Below are positions 41,392 through 50,013 of a DNA stretch of 64,000 bases, in pieces (positions within the stretch are counted from its first letter, which is position 1; each line of letters starts with the position of its first letter). A program made the translations under genes and the position numbers. The notes beneath the pieces are model-generated. The model made no database searches. It was not told the origin of the DNA and saw only the letters and a program-made list of their open reading frames with translations. Source of the DNA: Bradyrhizobium niftali. Its GTDB lineage: Bacteria; Pseudomonadota; Alphaproteobacteria; Rhizobiales; Xanthobacteraceae. The DNA lies in NCBI RefSeq assembly GCF_004571025.1, contig NZ_SPQT01000006.1:124001-188000 (forward strand). The letters run 5' to 3'.

Positions 41392-43269
41392 CTATGGAGC
41401 AAGGTGGGACAGGCGCGCGTCCAGGCCGAGCCAGATCCACAGCGCGCCCCGATCGTCGCACTTTTTTGCCGCATGGTCGGCCCAGCGTCGCGACAGGACG
41501 CGCTGATTGAGGAAGCTCGTTCGTGACGAAGCGGGCATCGGGAGCTGCCGCAGCCACCGCGAGATCGGGGCACCGAACCCCTTCTTCGCCCGCTTGAGGA
41601 TGTCGTCAGGCAGCCGGTTGCGGAGCGAGCGCTTCAATATCCACTTGCTCACACCTTTGCGCAACTTGACGTCGATCGGCAGACGCCGTGCGAACTCCAC
41701 CACGTCGTTATCGAGAAAGGGAGCGCGGACTTCGAGCGATTCGAGCATCGAGCTGCGATCCGACTTCACCAGGATATCGTCGGGCAGGTAGAGGTTGGTG
41801 AAGAACTCCAGCGTGCGGTTGGCATCGTCACCGGCTTGCGATTGCTCCCACGCCGTTATCGCTTCCCCGTACAGCGTCTCCGGATCCACCTGCTCCTCGA
41901 AGAGTTCCGATATTTCCCTGCTGCCGAGGGCGCCGAGCCACGCCGCATTCCACATCGACGGCTTCAGGCTCAGGCCCCTCAGGCCGCGCTTGACCTTGAA
42001 ATCGAAACTCATGTTCCGCTCGGAGGGCGGCAGCCGACTCGCCAGAACGGAGATCGCCTGATGGATCTTGCGCGGAACCATCCGATCGTACATGCGGGCA
42101 AGCCCGAGAATCTTGAAAGGATCGTAGCCGGCAAAGAGCTCGTCGCCTCCGTCGCCCGACAGCGCCACCTTAACGCTCTCCGCAGCGTACTTGCACAGTA
42201 CCGACGTCGGGACGATGGAACTGTCCCCCATGGGCTCGTCGATACGCCCGAGCAAGGCAACGAGCTCCGATCGCACGGCGTCGAGATCACAGAGCTTGAG
42301 GTGCCAATTGCATCCGACGAGCTTGGCGACCCGCTCGGCGTAACGAGACTCATCGAAGCTGGGCTCGGTGAACCCAATCGAGAAGGCGTCAATGGTCTTG
42401 GGGTCGCGCGCGTCCGCCGCATGCGCCAGGATCGCCGAGGAATCCACGCCACCGGACAGAAAAAGACCTAGCGGCACGTCGCTTTCGAGCCGTGCGGACA
42501 CGGACTTGCCGAGAAGATGGTCGAGCTCCTCAGCCCAATCATCTTCCGTCCCCGCGGGCGCTGCGTCGGTCAGAATTGAGAAGCGCCAATAGGATCGCTC
42601 GATAGGGGCTGGCAGCGGAGCATGGTCGATCTGGGACAGGTTGATATCGAGCCAGCTGCCGGGCCGCAACCGCTGGACCCCCGCGAGCGGCGTCCTAGTT
42701 CCTGGGATAAAGCTGTACGCAAAGAGCTTCTGTATCGCCAGACGATCGATGCCGGTCCCCCTCAACGAAGGATGTTTGGTCATCGCCCCGAGCTCGGAGG
42801 CAAAGACGAACTCTCCGTTCTTTACGGTCCAAAATAGGGGCTTCTCACCGAACCGATCGCGCGCAAGGACTAAGCGCTCGCCAGCACGATCGAGTAGCGC
42901 GAAGGCGAACATTCCGTTGAGCCTGGGCAGCAGTTCCTCGCCCCATTCGACCCAGCCGTGAAGCAGCACCTCGGTATCACTGTGGGATGTCGCGAAGCGA
43001 TGCCCGCGCGCCTCCAGCTCCGACCGGAGACTTCGGTGATTGTAGATTTCGCCATTGAATACGACCGTTATGCGGCCATCCGGAAGAGACATCGGCTGGA
43101 TGCCACCTCCGATGTCGAGAATGGCGAGACGCCTGTGCGCGAGGTGTACGTGCCTCTTCGTATCCGACAGGAAGCCTTCTCCGTCGGGTCCCCGATGGGC
43201 AAGCTCGCGCGCCATCGTCCTCAGGACGGCGGGATTCTCGGCGCCGACGAAGCCTGCGATTCCGCACAT
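41392..43269 (-). CDS. Asparagine synthase (glutamine-hydrolysing) family, copy 2
   Basis: A 625-residue AsnB-type enzyme with the glutaminase Cys2 (MCGIAGFVGAE), HRGPDGEGFL, LAHRRLAILD, FNGEIYNHRSL, and synthetase PP-loop LFLSGGVDSSAIL plus SGDGGDELFAGYDPF. The last is closer to the AsnB/XrtA-type consensus than in copy 1, so the two are distinct paralogues rather than a recent duplication. Its start is 1 bp from the stop of the GT2 gene, so the two are almost certainly translated from one message. Amidation of a sugar acid is likely (inference). Confidence 0.9.
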   Translation of the reverse strand: MCGIAGFVGAENPAVLRTMARELAHRGPDGEGFLSDTKRHVHLAHRRLAILDIGGGIQPMSLPDGRITVVFNGEIYNHRSLRSELEARGHRFATSHSDTEVLLHGWVEWGEELLPRLNGMFAFALLDRAGERLVLARDRFGEKPLFWTVKNGEFVFASELGAMTKHPSLRGTGIDRLAIQKLFAYSFIPGTRTPLAGVQRLRPGSWLDINLSQIDHAPLPAPIERSYWRFSILTDAAPAGTEDDWAEELDHLLGKSVSARLESDVPLGLFLSGGVDSSAILAHAADARDPKTIDAFSIGFTEPSFDESRYAERVAKLVGCNWHLKLCDLDAVRSELVALLGRIDEPMGDSSIVPTSVLCKYAAESVKVALSGDGGDELFAGYDPFKILGLARMYDRMVPRKIHQAISVLASRLPPSERNMSFDFKVKRGLRGLSLKPSMWNAAWLGALGSREISELFEEQVDPETLYGEAITAWEQSQAGDDANRTLEFFTNLYLPDDILVKSDRSSMLESLEVRAPFLDNDVVEFARRLPIDVKLRKGVSKWILKRSLRNRLPDDILKRAKKGFGAPISRWLRQLPMPASSRTSFLNQRVLSRRWADHAAKKCDDRGALWIWLGLDARLSHLAP

Positions 43270-43270
43270 G

Positions 43271-44275
43271 TCAGTCGCTTTCAGCCTCGAAATTGATCCG
43301 ATTCTTTACATCGTAAATACGCTTGCTCTGCGACTCGAAGTAGATCCGGACCATCAGTTCCGCGAGCAACCCCATCAGGATACACATCGTGCCGGTGATC
43401 GCGCACAGCGACACGAGAAGCGGCAGCGGCGTCTGGATGAAGGTAATGCCATCGAAAAATTTCAGCCAAAGAGAATATAGGCCGGTACAGAACCCAAGGG
43501 CGAAGAAGGCGACCGCGGCTCCGCCGAAGACGTAAATCGGCTTCGTTTCGTATTCGGTCAGGAACTTGACCAGCAGCAGATCGAGCACGACCTTGAAGAC
43601 GCGCTCCAGTCCGTATTTAGACTTGCCGGCGCGACGCGGGTGGTGCGCGACCGGAATTTCCACCACGCGGCCTCCCTGCCAGGCGGCGTAGATTGGGATG
43701 AATCTGTGCATCTCGCCATACAGCCGGAAACCGCGCAGAAGGTCGGCCTTGTAGGCTTTGAGCGTGCAACCATAGTCGTGGAGCGACAATCCCGACAGCC
43801 AGGAGATGAGCCGATTGGCGAGCCGCGACGGCAAATTCCGCAGCAGTGCGTTGTCCTGCCGGTCTCGGCGCCAACCCGACACGACGTCGAACCCCTCGTC
43901 CATCTTGGCAAGGAGCCGCGGAATGTCGTCGGGATCGTTCTGCAGATCACCGTCCATAGGCACAATGACGTCGCCCCGCGCCGCATCAAATCCCGCCATC
44001 ATGGCGGCGGTCTGGCCGCAGTTTCTAGCGAAGGTAATCACCTTGAACCGGGAATCGGACGCGGCGAGGCGCTCGAGTTGCTGCGCCGAGCCGTCGGTCG
44101 ACCCGTCATTGACCAGAATGACCTCAACCTCCCGTCCAAGCGTCGAGATGGTCTTCGCGAGCGCCGCACGAAGCGGCTCAATGTTGGCCTCTTCGTTGAA
44201 AATGGGAATGACGATCGATAGTCTCGCGGCCCGACTTGGCATTTCCAGCTCTGAAGTCGGCGCAACGTCGGTCAT
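43271..44275 (-). CDS. Family 2 glycosyltransferase, polyprenyl-phosphate type (GtrB/ArnC/DPM1-like)
   Basis: A 334-residue protein with an N-terminal GT-A domain: LSIVIPIFNEEANIEPLRAA, VNDGSTDGSAQQLE, VIVPMDGDLQNDPDDIP (metal-binding DxD region) and VSGWRRDRQD. It ends in two membrane helices (VFGGAAVAFFALGFCTGLYS and a second at about 290-320). Such enzymes make undecaprenyl-phosphate sugars used as donors by GT39-like transferases, and two of those lie nearby. The ATG at 44275 follows GGAAGG at five bases; an upstream in-frame ATG adds 30 doubtful residues. Confidence 0.9.
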   Translation of the reverse strand: MTDVAPTSELEMPSRAARLSIVIPIFNEEANIEPLRAALAKTISTLGREVEVILVNDGSTDGSAQQLERLAASDSRFKVITFARNCGQTAAMMAGFDAARGDVIVPMDGDLQNDPDDIPRLLAKMDEGFDVVSGWRRDRQDNALLRNLPSRLANRLISWLSGLSLHDYGCTLKAYKADLLRGFRLYGEMHRFIPIYAAWQGGRVVEIPVAHHPRRAGKSKYGLERVFKVVLDLLLVKFLTEYETKPIYVFGGAAVAFFALGFCTGLYSLWLKFFDGITFIQTPLPLLVSLCAITGTMCILMGLLAELMVRIYFESQSKRIYDVKNRINFEAESD

Positions 44276-44471
44276 GACAGCCTTCCAGATAGATCCCCAC
44301 GCTGAGCGATAGAACTGCCCGCCCCACCCTTTGACGTCGTACTTCGAACGCAAAGGCATCGTCAACTGGTAGATCTGCAGTCCCCGGCCTGGCGAATTAA
44401 GGTTGTCGGCCGCTTGCCTGGGCCCGGCATTTCGGATAGCCAGACATCAATCACTGCCGACATGGACGATG

Positions 44472-45785
44472 ATGTCAGGAACTGGTCAGAGCCTCTACCG
44501 ACGCGCACGCAAGGTAATGCCCGGCGGAACGCAGCTGCTCTCAAAGCGGCCGGAAATGTTCCTGCCAGAGCAGTGGCCGACTTATTTTAAATCGGCCAAG
44601 GGCGCCGAGGTCGTCGACCTCGATGGCAAGACCTATCTCGATATGAGCTATTGCGGCATCGGCGCCACGATTCTGGGCTTTGCCGATCCCGATGTCGATG
44701 CGGCGGTGAAGACCGCGATCGACATGGGCTCGATGTCGACCCTGAACTGCGCCGAGGACATCGAGCTCGCGGAACTCCTGGTCGAGCTGCATCCTTGGGC
44801 AGACATGGTGCGCTTCGGCCGCGCCGGCGGCGAGGCCATGGCGATCGCGGTCCGTATCGCGCGTGCTGCGACCGGCCGCGACATGGTAGCATTCTGCGGC
44901 TATCACGGCTGGCACGACTGGTATCTCAGCGCCAATCTCGGTGAGACCACCGCGCTCGACGGCCATTTGCTGCCGGGCCTCGACACCAAGGGCGTGCCGC
45001 GCGGGCTCGCCGGCCTGATGCATCCGTTCCACTTCAACAAGCTCGACGAGATCGAGGCGATCGTCGCCGCCCATGGCGAGCGGCTCGCTGCGATCGTGAT
45101 GGAGCCGGTGCGTTCCAGCGAGCCCGAGCCGGCCTTCATCAAGGGTATCCGCGCACTCGCCGACCGCTGCGGCGCCATGCTGATCTTCGACGAGGTGACC
45201 TCGGGCTTTCGCATCAACTCCGGCGGCGCGCATCTCGCCTACGGCGTCGCCCCCGACATGGCCGTGTTCGCCAAGGCGATCGCCAACGGTTTTCCGATGG
45301 CCGCGATCGTCGGCCGCGCCTCGGTGATGGACGCTGCGCAAGAGACCTTCGTCAGCTCGACGGCCTGGACCGAACGCGTCGGCCCGGTCGCAGCCTTGGC
45401 CACCTTACGGAAGCATCGCGAACAGAACGTCGCCCGGCACCTGATGCGGATTGGCAGCCGGATCCAGAAGGGCTGGACCGAGGCGTCACAGGCCACCGGC
45501 ATGCCGCTGCACGTCTCCGGCATCTCGCCGCTCGGCCATTTCGCCTTCGATCTGCCCGACGCTCAGGAGGTCCGCACGCTGTTCACGCAGATGATGCTCG
45601 ACCGGGGCATCCTCGCCACCGGCTCGTTCTACGCGATGTGGTCGCACACCGACGCCCACGTCGATCGCTACCTGGAAACGGTGAACGAGGTGTTCCGCGA
45701 CTTGCGAACCGCGGTCGACCAGAAGGCCGTCAAGCAGTTGCTGCGCGGCCCCGTCGCGCATTCCGGATTCAAGCGGTTGACCTGA
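44472..45785 (+). CDS. Class III PLP aminotransferase (glutamate-1-semialdehyde aminomutase-like)
   Basis: A 437-residue fold-type I aminotransferase. It shows ARKVMPGGTQLLSKRPE near the N-terminus (like HemL and its relatives), GRAGGEAMAIAVRIARAATGRD, CGYHGWHDWY, LIFDEVTSGFRI (PLP-binding Asp) and VFAKAIANGFPMAAI with the Schiff-base Lys. HemL-like paralogues in glycan loci make amino sugars or amino-acid-like substituents. It opens the nonulosonic acid region and converges on the operon's last gene across a hairpin repeat. ATGs at 44469 and 44472 are equally possible. The specific substrate is unknown. Confidence 0.85.
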   Translation: MSGTGQSLYRRARKVMPGGTQLLSKRPEMFLPEQWPTYFKSAKGAEVVDLDGKTYLDMSYCGIGATILGFADPDVDAAVKTAIDMGSMSTLNCAEDIELAELLVELHPWADMVRFGRAGGEAMAIAVRIARAATGRDMVAFCGYHGWHDWYLSANLGETTALDGHLLPGLDTKGVPRGLAGLMHPFHFNKLDEIEAIVAAHGERLAAIVMEPVRSSEPEPAFIKGIRALADRCGAMLIFDEVTSGFRINSGGAHLAYGVAPDMAVFAKAIANGFPMAAIVGRASVMDAAQETFVSSTAWTERVGPVAALATLRKHREQNVARHLMRIGSRIQKGWTEASQATGMPLHVSGISPLGHFAFDLPDAQEVRTLFTQMMLDRGILATGSFYAMWSHTDAHVDRYLETVNEVFRDLRTAVDQKAVKQLLRGPVAHSGFKRLT

Positions 45786-45797
45786 TCAGATCCCAGA

Positions 45798-45846
45798 GCG
45801 TTTTCAAGCGAAGTGGGCACCGGTTCGCGTCAAGAAAACGGGTAAG
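45798..45846. repeat. Hairpin repeat, copy 2, in convergent gap (candidate bidirectional terminator)
   Basis: GCGTTTTCAAGCGAAGTGGG...CACCGGTTCGCGTCAAGAAAACG, the same unit as at 20421-20469. It lies between the aminotransferase stop at 45785 and the convergent acetyltransferase stop at 45848. Confidence 0.75.
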
Positions 45847-45847
45847 A

Positions 45848-46507
45848 CTAGACTCCAAAAATATCGCGCACCACATTGCGCGATGTCGGCGACCTTGCAG
45901 CCTTCGGATAGATGCCGTGCAAGATGCTGTCGGCGGCAAGCGCACCGCCATCGATGATGATCGCGCCTGTCGACACGAAGGTGTTGTCGCCCACTGCAGT
46001 CTTGCCGATGACGCGGCTGCCACCATACATCACGATTCCGCGGCCGAGCGACGGATAGTCGTTGTCGAGGTTCGCCCCCACCGTGCAGTTGTGATAGCAA
46101 ATGAAATAGTCCGAATAGCTGGCGCGGCCGAGCACGGTGCCGACCGGATGCTGGACCGCGAACACGTCGGGCAGCTCCACCTCGTAGAACGCATCGAGCG
46201 CGTGCAGCGCCTTGTTGAGCGCATAGGCCTTGTCGGCGACGGGATGGCCGGGCCGCTCGCGAAACACCGAATTGGCGAGATAGTAGAGGAAGATCGCGTA
46301 CTGGTCGGAGTGCCAGTGCGAAAACCGCGCCTCGCCGTTTGCAAAGAACCCTTTCAGCCTTACGTGCGAAAAACAGTGATCGATCCGGCCGAGGGCGAGA
46401 TCGACGAATTTTGGAAGGTCGCCGAGGTCGGCGCCGTCGGGGAACAGGTTCTCGAACTGCTTGCGCACATAGAGAGCGAGATCATTGCGGGCAAGCGAGA
46501 GCTGCAC
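45848..46507 (-). CDS. Hexapeptide-repeat acetyltransferase (CysE-like)
   Basis: A 219-residue protein. The first 110 residues are helical and the C-terminal part is a left-handed beta-helix with VGTVLGRASYSDYFICYHNCTVG, IVMYGGSRVIGKTAVGDNTFVSTGAIIID. The spacing of His and Gly residues is like serine O-acetyltransferase. In this locus an O- or N-acetyl tailoring step on the nonulosonic acid or glycan is likely. It is the last gene of the minus-strand operon, 4 bp after the HisF-like gene. Confidence 0.75.
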   Translation of the reverse strand: MQLSLARNDLALYVRKQFENLFPDGADLGDLPKFVDLALGRIDHCFSHVRLKGFFANGEARFSHWHSDQYAIFLYYLANSVFRERPGHPVADKAYALNKALHALDAFYEVELPDVFAVQHPVGTVLGRASYSDYFICYHNCTVGANLDNDYPSLGRGIVMYGGSRVIGKTAVGDNTFVSTGAIIIDGGALAADSILHGIYPKAARSPTSRNVVRDIFGV

Positions 46508-46511
46508 GGTG

Positions 46512-47288
46512 CTAGTTCCTGCTTGAGGAGCTGGCGCGCACGTCGAGGCCGCGCGAGAGCAGATGGCTGCGCAGCTTGATCGGGCTGTGATCGGTGAACA
46601 GGAACATCGAGGAGATCGCGACCGCCGAGGCGCCGGCCTCCAGCGCGTCGATCGCGTGCTGGAGCGAACCGCAGCCGCCGGAGACGATCAGCGGCACGCT
46701 CAGTACGCTGGCGGCCTTGTGGATCATATCGAAGTCGTAGCCGCTCATGGTGCCGTCACGGTCGATTGAGCCGAGCAGCACCTCGCCGCAATGCAGATCC
46801 TCACAGCGCTGCGCCCATTCGATCGGATCGAGCGCGACATGCTCCCGACCCCCGTCGATGAACACGCTGGCGTGGTTGGGGTTGATCTTCTTGTAGTCGA
46901 TCGAGACCGTCATGCACTGGTCGCCGAAGGTGCGCGCCGCCTCGCGCAAAAACTCCGGACGCCGCACGGCCTCCGAATTCACCGACACCTTGTCGGCGCC
47001 GGCGCGCAGCAGCATGTTGACGTCGTCGAGTGTCTTGACCCCGCCGCCGACGGTGAACGGCATGAAGATCTCTTCCGACATCCGCTCGATGATGTCGACG
47101 ACGCGGCCGCGCGAGGCCGCGCTCGGCACGATGTCGAGCACGATCAGCTCGTCGACGCCGTAATCGTTATAGACTTTCGCCGTCGTCACCGGGTTGCCGG
47201 CGGCGCGCTCGTTCTCGAAGAAGCGAACATATTTGACTAGCCTGCCATCGCGCAGCAGGAATTTTGGGATCAGGCGCTTCTTCAGCAT
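46512..47288 (-). CDS. HisF-like cyclase-fold subunit for sugar amidination
   Basis: A 258-residue (beta/alpha)8 protein starting MLKKRLIPKFLLRDGRLVKY. It keeps TVGGGVKTLDD, VSIDYKKIN (Asp130 position), GSIDRDGTMSGYD (Asp176 region) and the phosphate loops. At the position of catalytic Asp11 (CLDVKDG in true HisF) it has Leu (KFLLRDG). It therefore should not make imidazole glycerol phosphate. HisF paralogues of this type carry ammonia from a HisH partner to a WbpG/PtmG/PseA amidotransferase, forming an acetamidino group on LPS or flagellar sugars. It is 5 bp after hisH and followed at 4 bp by the acetyltransferase gene. Confidence 0.88.
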   Translation of the reverse strand: MLKKRLIPKFLLRDGRLVKYVRFFENERAAGNPVTTAKVYNDYGVDELIVLDIVPSAASRGRVVDIIERMSEEIFMPFTVGGGVKTLDDVNMLLRAGADKVSVNSEAVRRPEFLREAARTFGDQCMTVSIDYKKINPNHASVFIDGGREHVALDPIEWAQRCEDLHCGEVLLGSIDRDGTMSGYDFDMIHKAASVLSVPLIVSGGCGSLQHAIDALEAGASAVAISSMFLFTDHSPIKLRSHLLSRGLDVRASSSSRN

Positions 47289-47293
47289 CGACG

Positions 47294-47932
47294 TCAGGGA
47301 TTCCAGCGCAGGAAATTGCTCATCAGCTCGATCCCGGTGTCCTGGCTCTTCTCGGGATGGAACTGCGTGGCGACGATATTGTCCCGCGCGATGATCGCGG
47401 TCACCGGCTGGCCGTATTGGGCGAAGCCGACCACGTCCCCCGCGTCCCTGCAGCGCATGGCAAAGGAGTGGACGAAGTAGAACGCCAGATTGCTGTCGCG
47501 GATATTGGCCAGGATCGGATGGTTGCGCTCCTTCGCCACCATGTTCCAGCCCATATGCGGAATCTTCAGCGCGGGATCGTTCGGCATCAGCCTCGCGACA
47601 TCGGCATCGAACCAGCCTAGCCCGCGATGGGCCACGCCGTCGTCTGCATGCTCCTCGGAGGTGTTGGCGAGCAGCTGCATGCCCAGACATACCGCAAGGA
47701 ACGGCTTGCCCTTCTCGCGGACATGGCGCTCCAGCATCTCGTTAATGCCGCGGGCGCGGATGTTGCTCATGGCATCGCCGAACGCGCCGACGCCGGGCAG
47801 GATGATGTGGGAGGCATCCGCGATCGCATCCGCCTCATGGGTCACGACCGGGTCGAAGCCGCAATATTCGACGGCGTTCTTCACCGAGCGCACATTGTTG
47901 ATGCCGTAATCGACGATCGCTACGCCTGACAT
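47294..47932 (-). CDS. HisH-like glutaminase subunit for sugar amidination
   Basis: A 212-residue class I glutamine amidotransferase. The catalytic Cys is in AVCLGMQLL and the His and Glu in TQFHPEKSQ, an intact triad. Other blocks (VDYGINNVRSVKNA, HIILPGVGAFGDAM, IPHMGWN) follow HisH. With the adjacent WbpG-like and HisF-like genes it matches the WbpG-HisH2-HisF2 trio of Pseudomonas O-antigen loci and of legionaminic/pseudaminic pathways, where it releases ammonia for amidination. A role in histidine synthesis is unlikely because the partner HisF lacks Asp11. Confidence 0.88.
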   Translation of the reverse strand: MSGVAIVDYGINNVRSVKNAVEYCGFDPVVTHEADAIADASHIILPGVGAFGDAMSNIRARGINEMLERHVREKGKPFLAVCLGMQLLANTSEEHADDGVAHRGLGWFDADVARLMPNDPALKIPHMGWNMVAKERNHPILANIRDSNLAFYFVHSFAMRCRDAGDVVGFAQYGQPVTAIIARDNIVATQFHPEKSQDTGIELMSNFLRWNP

Positions 47933-47981
47933 CGCCTGCTCCCCCGGCGCATCGACGCGCCACCTGTTCGCTCCTGCTAGC

Positions 47982-49163
47982 CTATCCCTTGCCGCCGCCG
48001 ATCTCGACGCCCGGATGGTTCGGCCACGGCACCTGCGTGTTGTTCCACTTGTCCATGTCGGGCATGCGGCGCCCCGGCTCGACTGTGTTCGGTGAGAACT
48101 GCCAGGGGCTGACCTCGTGCTTGATCGCGATGCCCAGGAACTGCTCCTCGGTGAGCTGGAGATAATCGAGGAATAGATCGAGGCTCGGCGGCCGCTTGCC
48201 GTCGAATTCACGTACCAGCGCCTCGCCCTGCTCGCGGGTCATGCGCTTGTTGCGGATGTCGATGTTGGCGAGATGGTTGGTCCGGCCCATGCCGCGTTTG
48301 ATGTATTTGAGATAGTCGCGCACCCCCTGGAAGAAGCACTCGATCTTCTCGTAGTCGTATTCCGGCGGAATGCCTTCGACTTCCTGGCCCTTCCAGCCGA
48401 GCTCGCTCTTGATGATGTCGACGTGCTTCTTGGTGTCCCACTTGATGTAGCTGCCGAGACACACCGAGCGGCACTTGATCCGCATCAGCTCCTTGCGCGG
48501 CGGATAGACGAACGGATAGAGGTCGCGCTTGGCGACACGGCCGCCGAGAAACTCGTACATGTCGTCGGCGGTGATGCCGAGATTCATGGCGCGGTTGAAG
48601 CGCTTCTCGTCGACCTCTTCCATCTCGTCGTAGGAATAGAACGACTGATATTCCGCGAGACTCTCGCCCCAGATCAGGAGCGGCGTCTCGTAGCGGATCG
48701 CGACCTGCATGGTGTGGGCATAGATGCCGGTGTGGCAGTGCCAGCAAAAGTCGCCGCGGCGCTTCAGCGATTCCAGCATCAGTTCGCGCACCACGTGCCA
48801 GTTCGGCGTGAAGTTCAGCACGTCGACGCCGAGTTGCTTGAACACGCTGGTGTTGTTCTCTTCGATCAGCGGCCGGTAGAACCAGTGGTCAAAGCGTACG
48901 ACCAGAGGCTTCAGGCCGAGTTTGCGCACGACGTACCAGAGCTGGAACACGCTGTCCTTGCCGCCCGAGTAGGGCAGGATGCAGTCGTAAAGGCCCTTGT
49001 CGCGGTATTGGCCGACCAGCTCCATCATCTGCTTGTAGCGATCGTCCCAGTTGATCTGGGTGTCACGGACCTCGATCTGGCGGCAAACGCTGCAGGAGCC
49101 GGATTCATCGAACGATGTCGCTTCAGCCGTTTCTGGCAGCAAGCATTTGCTACAACTCAACAT
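47982..49163 (-). CDS. N-acetyl sugar amidotransferase (WbpG/PtmG/PseA family)
   Basis: A 393-residue PP-loop ATP pyrophosphatase. An N-terminal cysteine set (SCSKCLLPET and GSCSVC) probably binds zinc, and ILPYSGGKDSVFQLWYVV is the ATP loop. A further cysteine pair lies in FCWHCHTG. The family adenylates the amide of an N-acetyl sugar and replaces oxygen with nitrogen to give an acetamidino group. With HisH and HisF downstream, and LegI/NeuB upstream, the predicted reaction is conversion of an N-acetyl to N-acetimidoyl on legionaminic acid or its precursor. The ATG at 49163 is preferred over the upstream in-frame start because the zinc-binding Cys begins right after it. Confidence 0.88.
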   Translation of the reverse strand: MLSCSKCLLPETAEATSFDESGSCSVCRQIEVRDTQINWDDRYKQMMELVGQYRDKGLYDCILPYSGGKDSVFQLWYVVRKLGLKPLVVRFDHWFYRPLIEENNTSVFKQLGVDVLNFTPNWHVVRELMLESLKRRGDFCWHCHTGIYAHTMQVAIRYETPLLIWGESLAEYQSFYSYDEMEEVDEKRFNRAMNLGITADDMYEFLGGRVAKRDLYPFVYPPRKELMRIKCRSVCLGSYIKWDTKKHVDIIKSELGWKGQEVEGIPPEYDYEKIECFFQGVRDYLKYIKRGMGRTNHLANIDIRNKRMTREQGEALVREFDGKRPPSLDLFLDYLQLTEEQFLGIAIKHEVSPWQFSPNTVEPGRRMPDMDKWNNTQVPWPNHPGVEIGGGKG

Positions 49164-49200
49164 TTCAGGGATTCTCGCGATTGCTTGATTTGATTCGGGC

Positions 49201-50013
49201 TTACCACGCCGTCCAGCCCCCGTCGACCGCAATGCACTGGCCCGTCACATAGGCCGACAGGTCGCTCGCCAGATAGGCGACGGCGCCCTTCATGTCGTCC
49301 TCCCGAGCCATCCGCGCAAGCGGCGTGCGGGCCACATACCGGCTCAAGAACGGCTCCGGGGTCGCCCTGAACACACCTCCAGGCGCCACGGCGTTGACCC
49401 GGACTTTCGGGGCCAGGGTGGTCGCAAGCCAGCGCGTCATCTGGATCAACCCGCCCTTACTCGCAGCATAGGCCGCAGGGTTCCCAAGCGCGGTTCCCTC
49501 GTAAAGCCGCCAGTCCGGCCCGGCGAGCCCGTAGATCGAAGAAATATTGATCACGCTGCCATGGCCGGATTTGGCCAGATCCTCGGCTGCTGCCTGGATC
49601 AGGACGAAGGGCGCGGTCAGGTTGACCTCGAGCGCCCGCCGCCAGGTCGCATCCGACTGCTGCTCGAACGGGACCGCCCATCCCTCAAGCCCGCTGGTGC
49701 CGACAAAGGCCGCGCAGTTGACGATGATGTCGATGCCGCCGAACGCCTCGCGCACCCGCCGCGGCAGATCTTTCACCGCTTCTCCCTGCTCGAAATCGCA
49801 GTCGAACATCTCTGCCTTGACCGGCCAGCTCTTCGCGAGCCCTGCCGCGGCCTCCTTGCCGGCAGACGCTGCCATATCGATCAGCGCGATCGTAGCGCCT
49901 AGCTCGGCCAGGCCGCCTGCAATCGCGCGGCCGATATGACCGGCGCCCCCGGTGATGACAGCGACGCGCCCGTCGAGTGACATCATCTCTCGGAGCGAAC
50001 GTTCGGTGCTCAT
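49201..50013 (-). CDS. SDR-family oxidoreductase (PtmA-like)
   Basis: A 270-residue classical short-chain dehydrogenase: VAVITGGAGHIGRAIA (TGxxxGxG, NAD(P) binding), IIVNCAAF, INISSIYG (Ser), NPAAYAASKGGL (YxxxK) and FLSRYVARTPLARMAREDDM. The family reduces or oxidises sugar or lipid intermediates. In Campylobacter flagellar loci the SDR PtmA stands next to PtmE in legionaminic synthesis, the arrangement here. The start overlaps the stop of the upstream nucleotidyltransferase by four bases. Confidence 0.82.
   Translation of the reverse strand: MSTERSLREMMSLDGRVAVITGGAGHIGRAIAGGLAELGATIALIDMAASAGKEAAAGLAKSWPVKAEMFDCDFEQGEAVKDLPRRVREAFGGIDIIVNCAAFVGTSGLEGWAVPFEQQSDATWRRALEVNLTAPFVLIQAAAEDLAKSGHGSVINISSIYGLAGPDWRLYEGTALGNPAAYAASKGGLIQMTRWLATTLAPKVRVNAVAPGGVFRATPEPFLSRYVARTPLARMAREDDMKGAVAYLASDLSAYVTGQCIAVDGGWTAW

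Noticed and set aside
33232..43269. AsnB genes as asparagine biosynthesis
   Set aside because: Two divergent copies embedded among glycosyltransferases and methyltransferases fit glycan amidation better.
46512..47932. Histidine biosynthesis genes hisH and hisF
   Set aside because: The HisF Asp11 is replaced by Leu and the pair sits between a WbpG-like amidotransferase and an acetyltransferase, so the amidination trio is the better reading.
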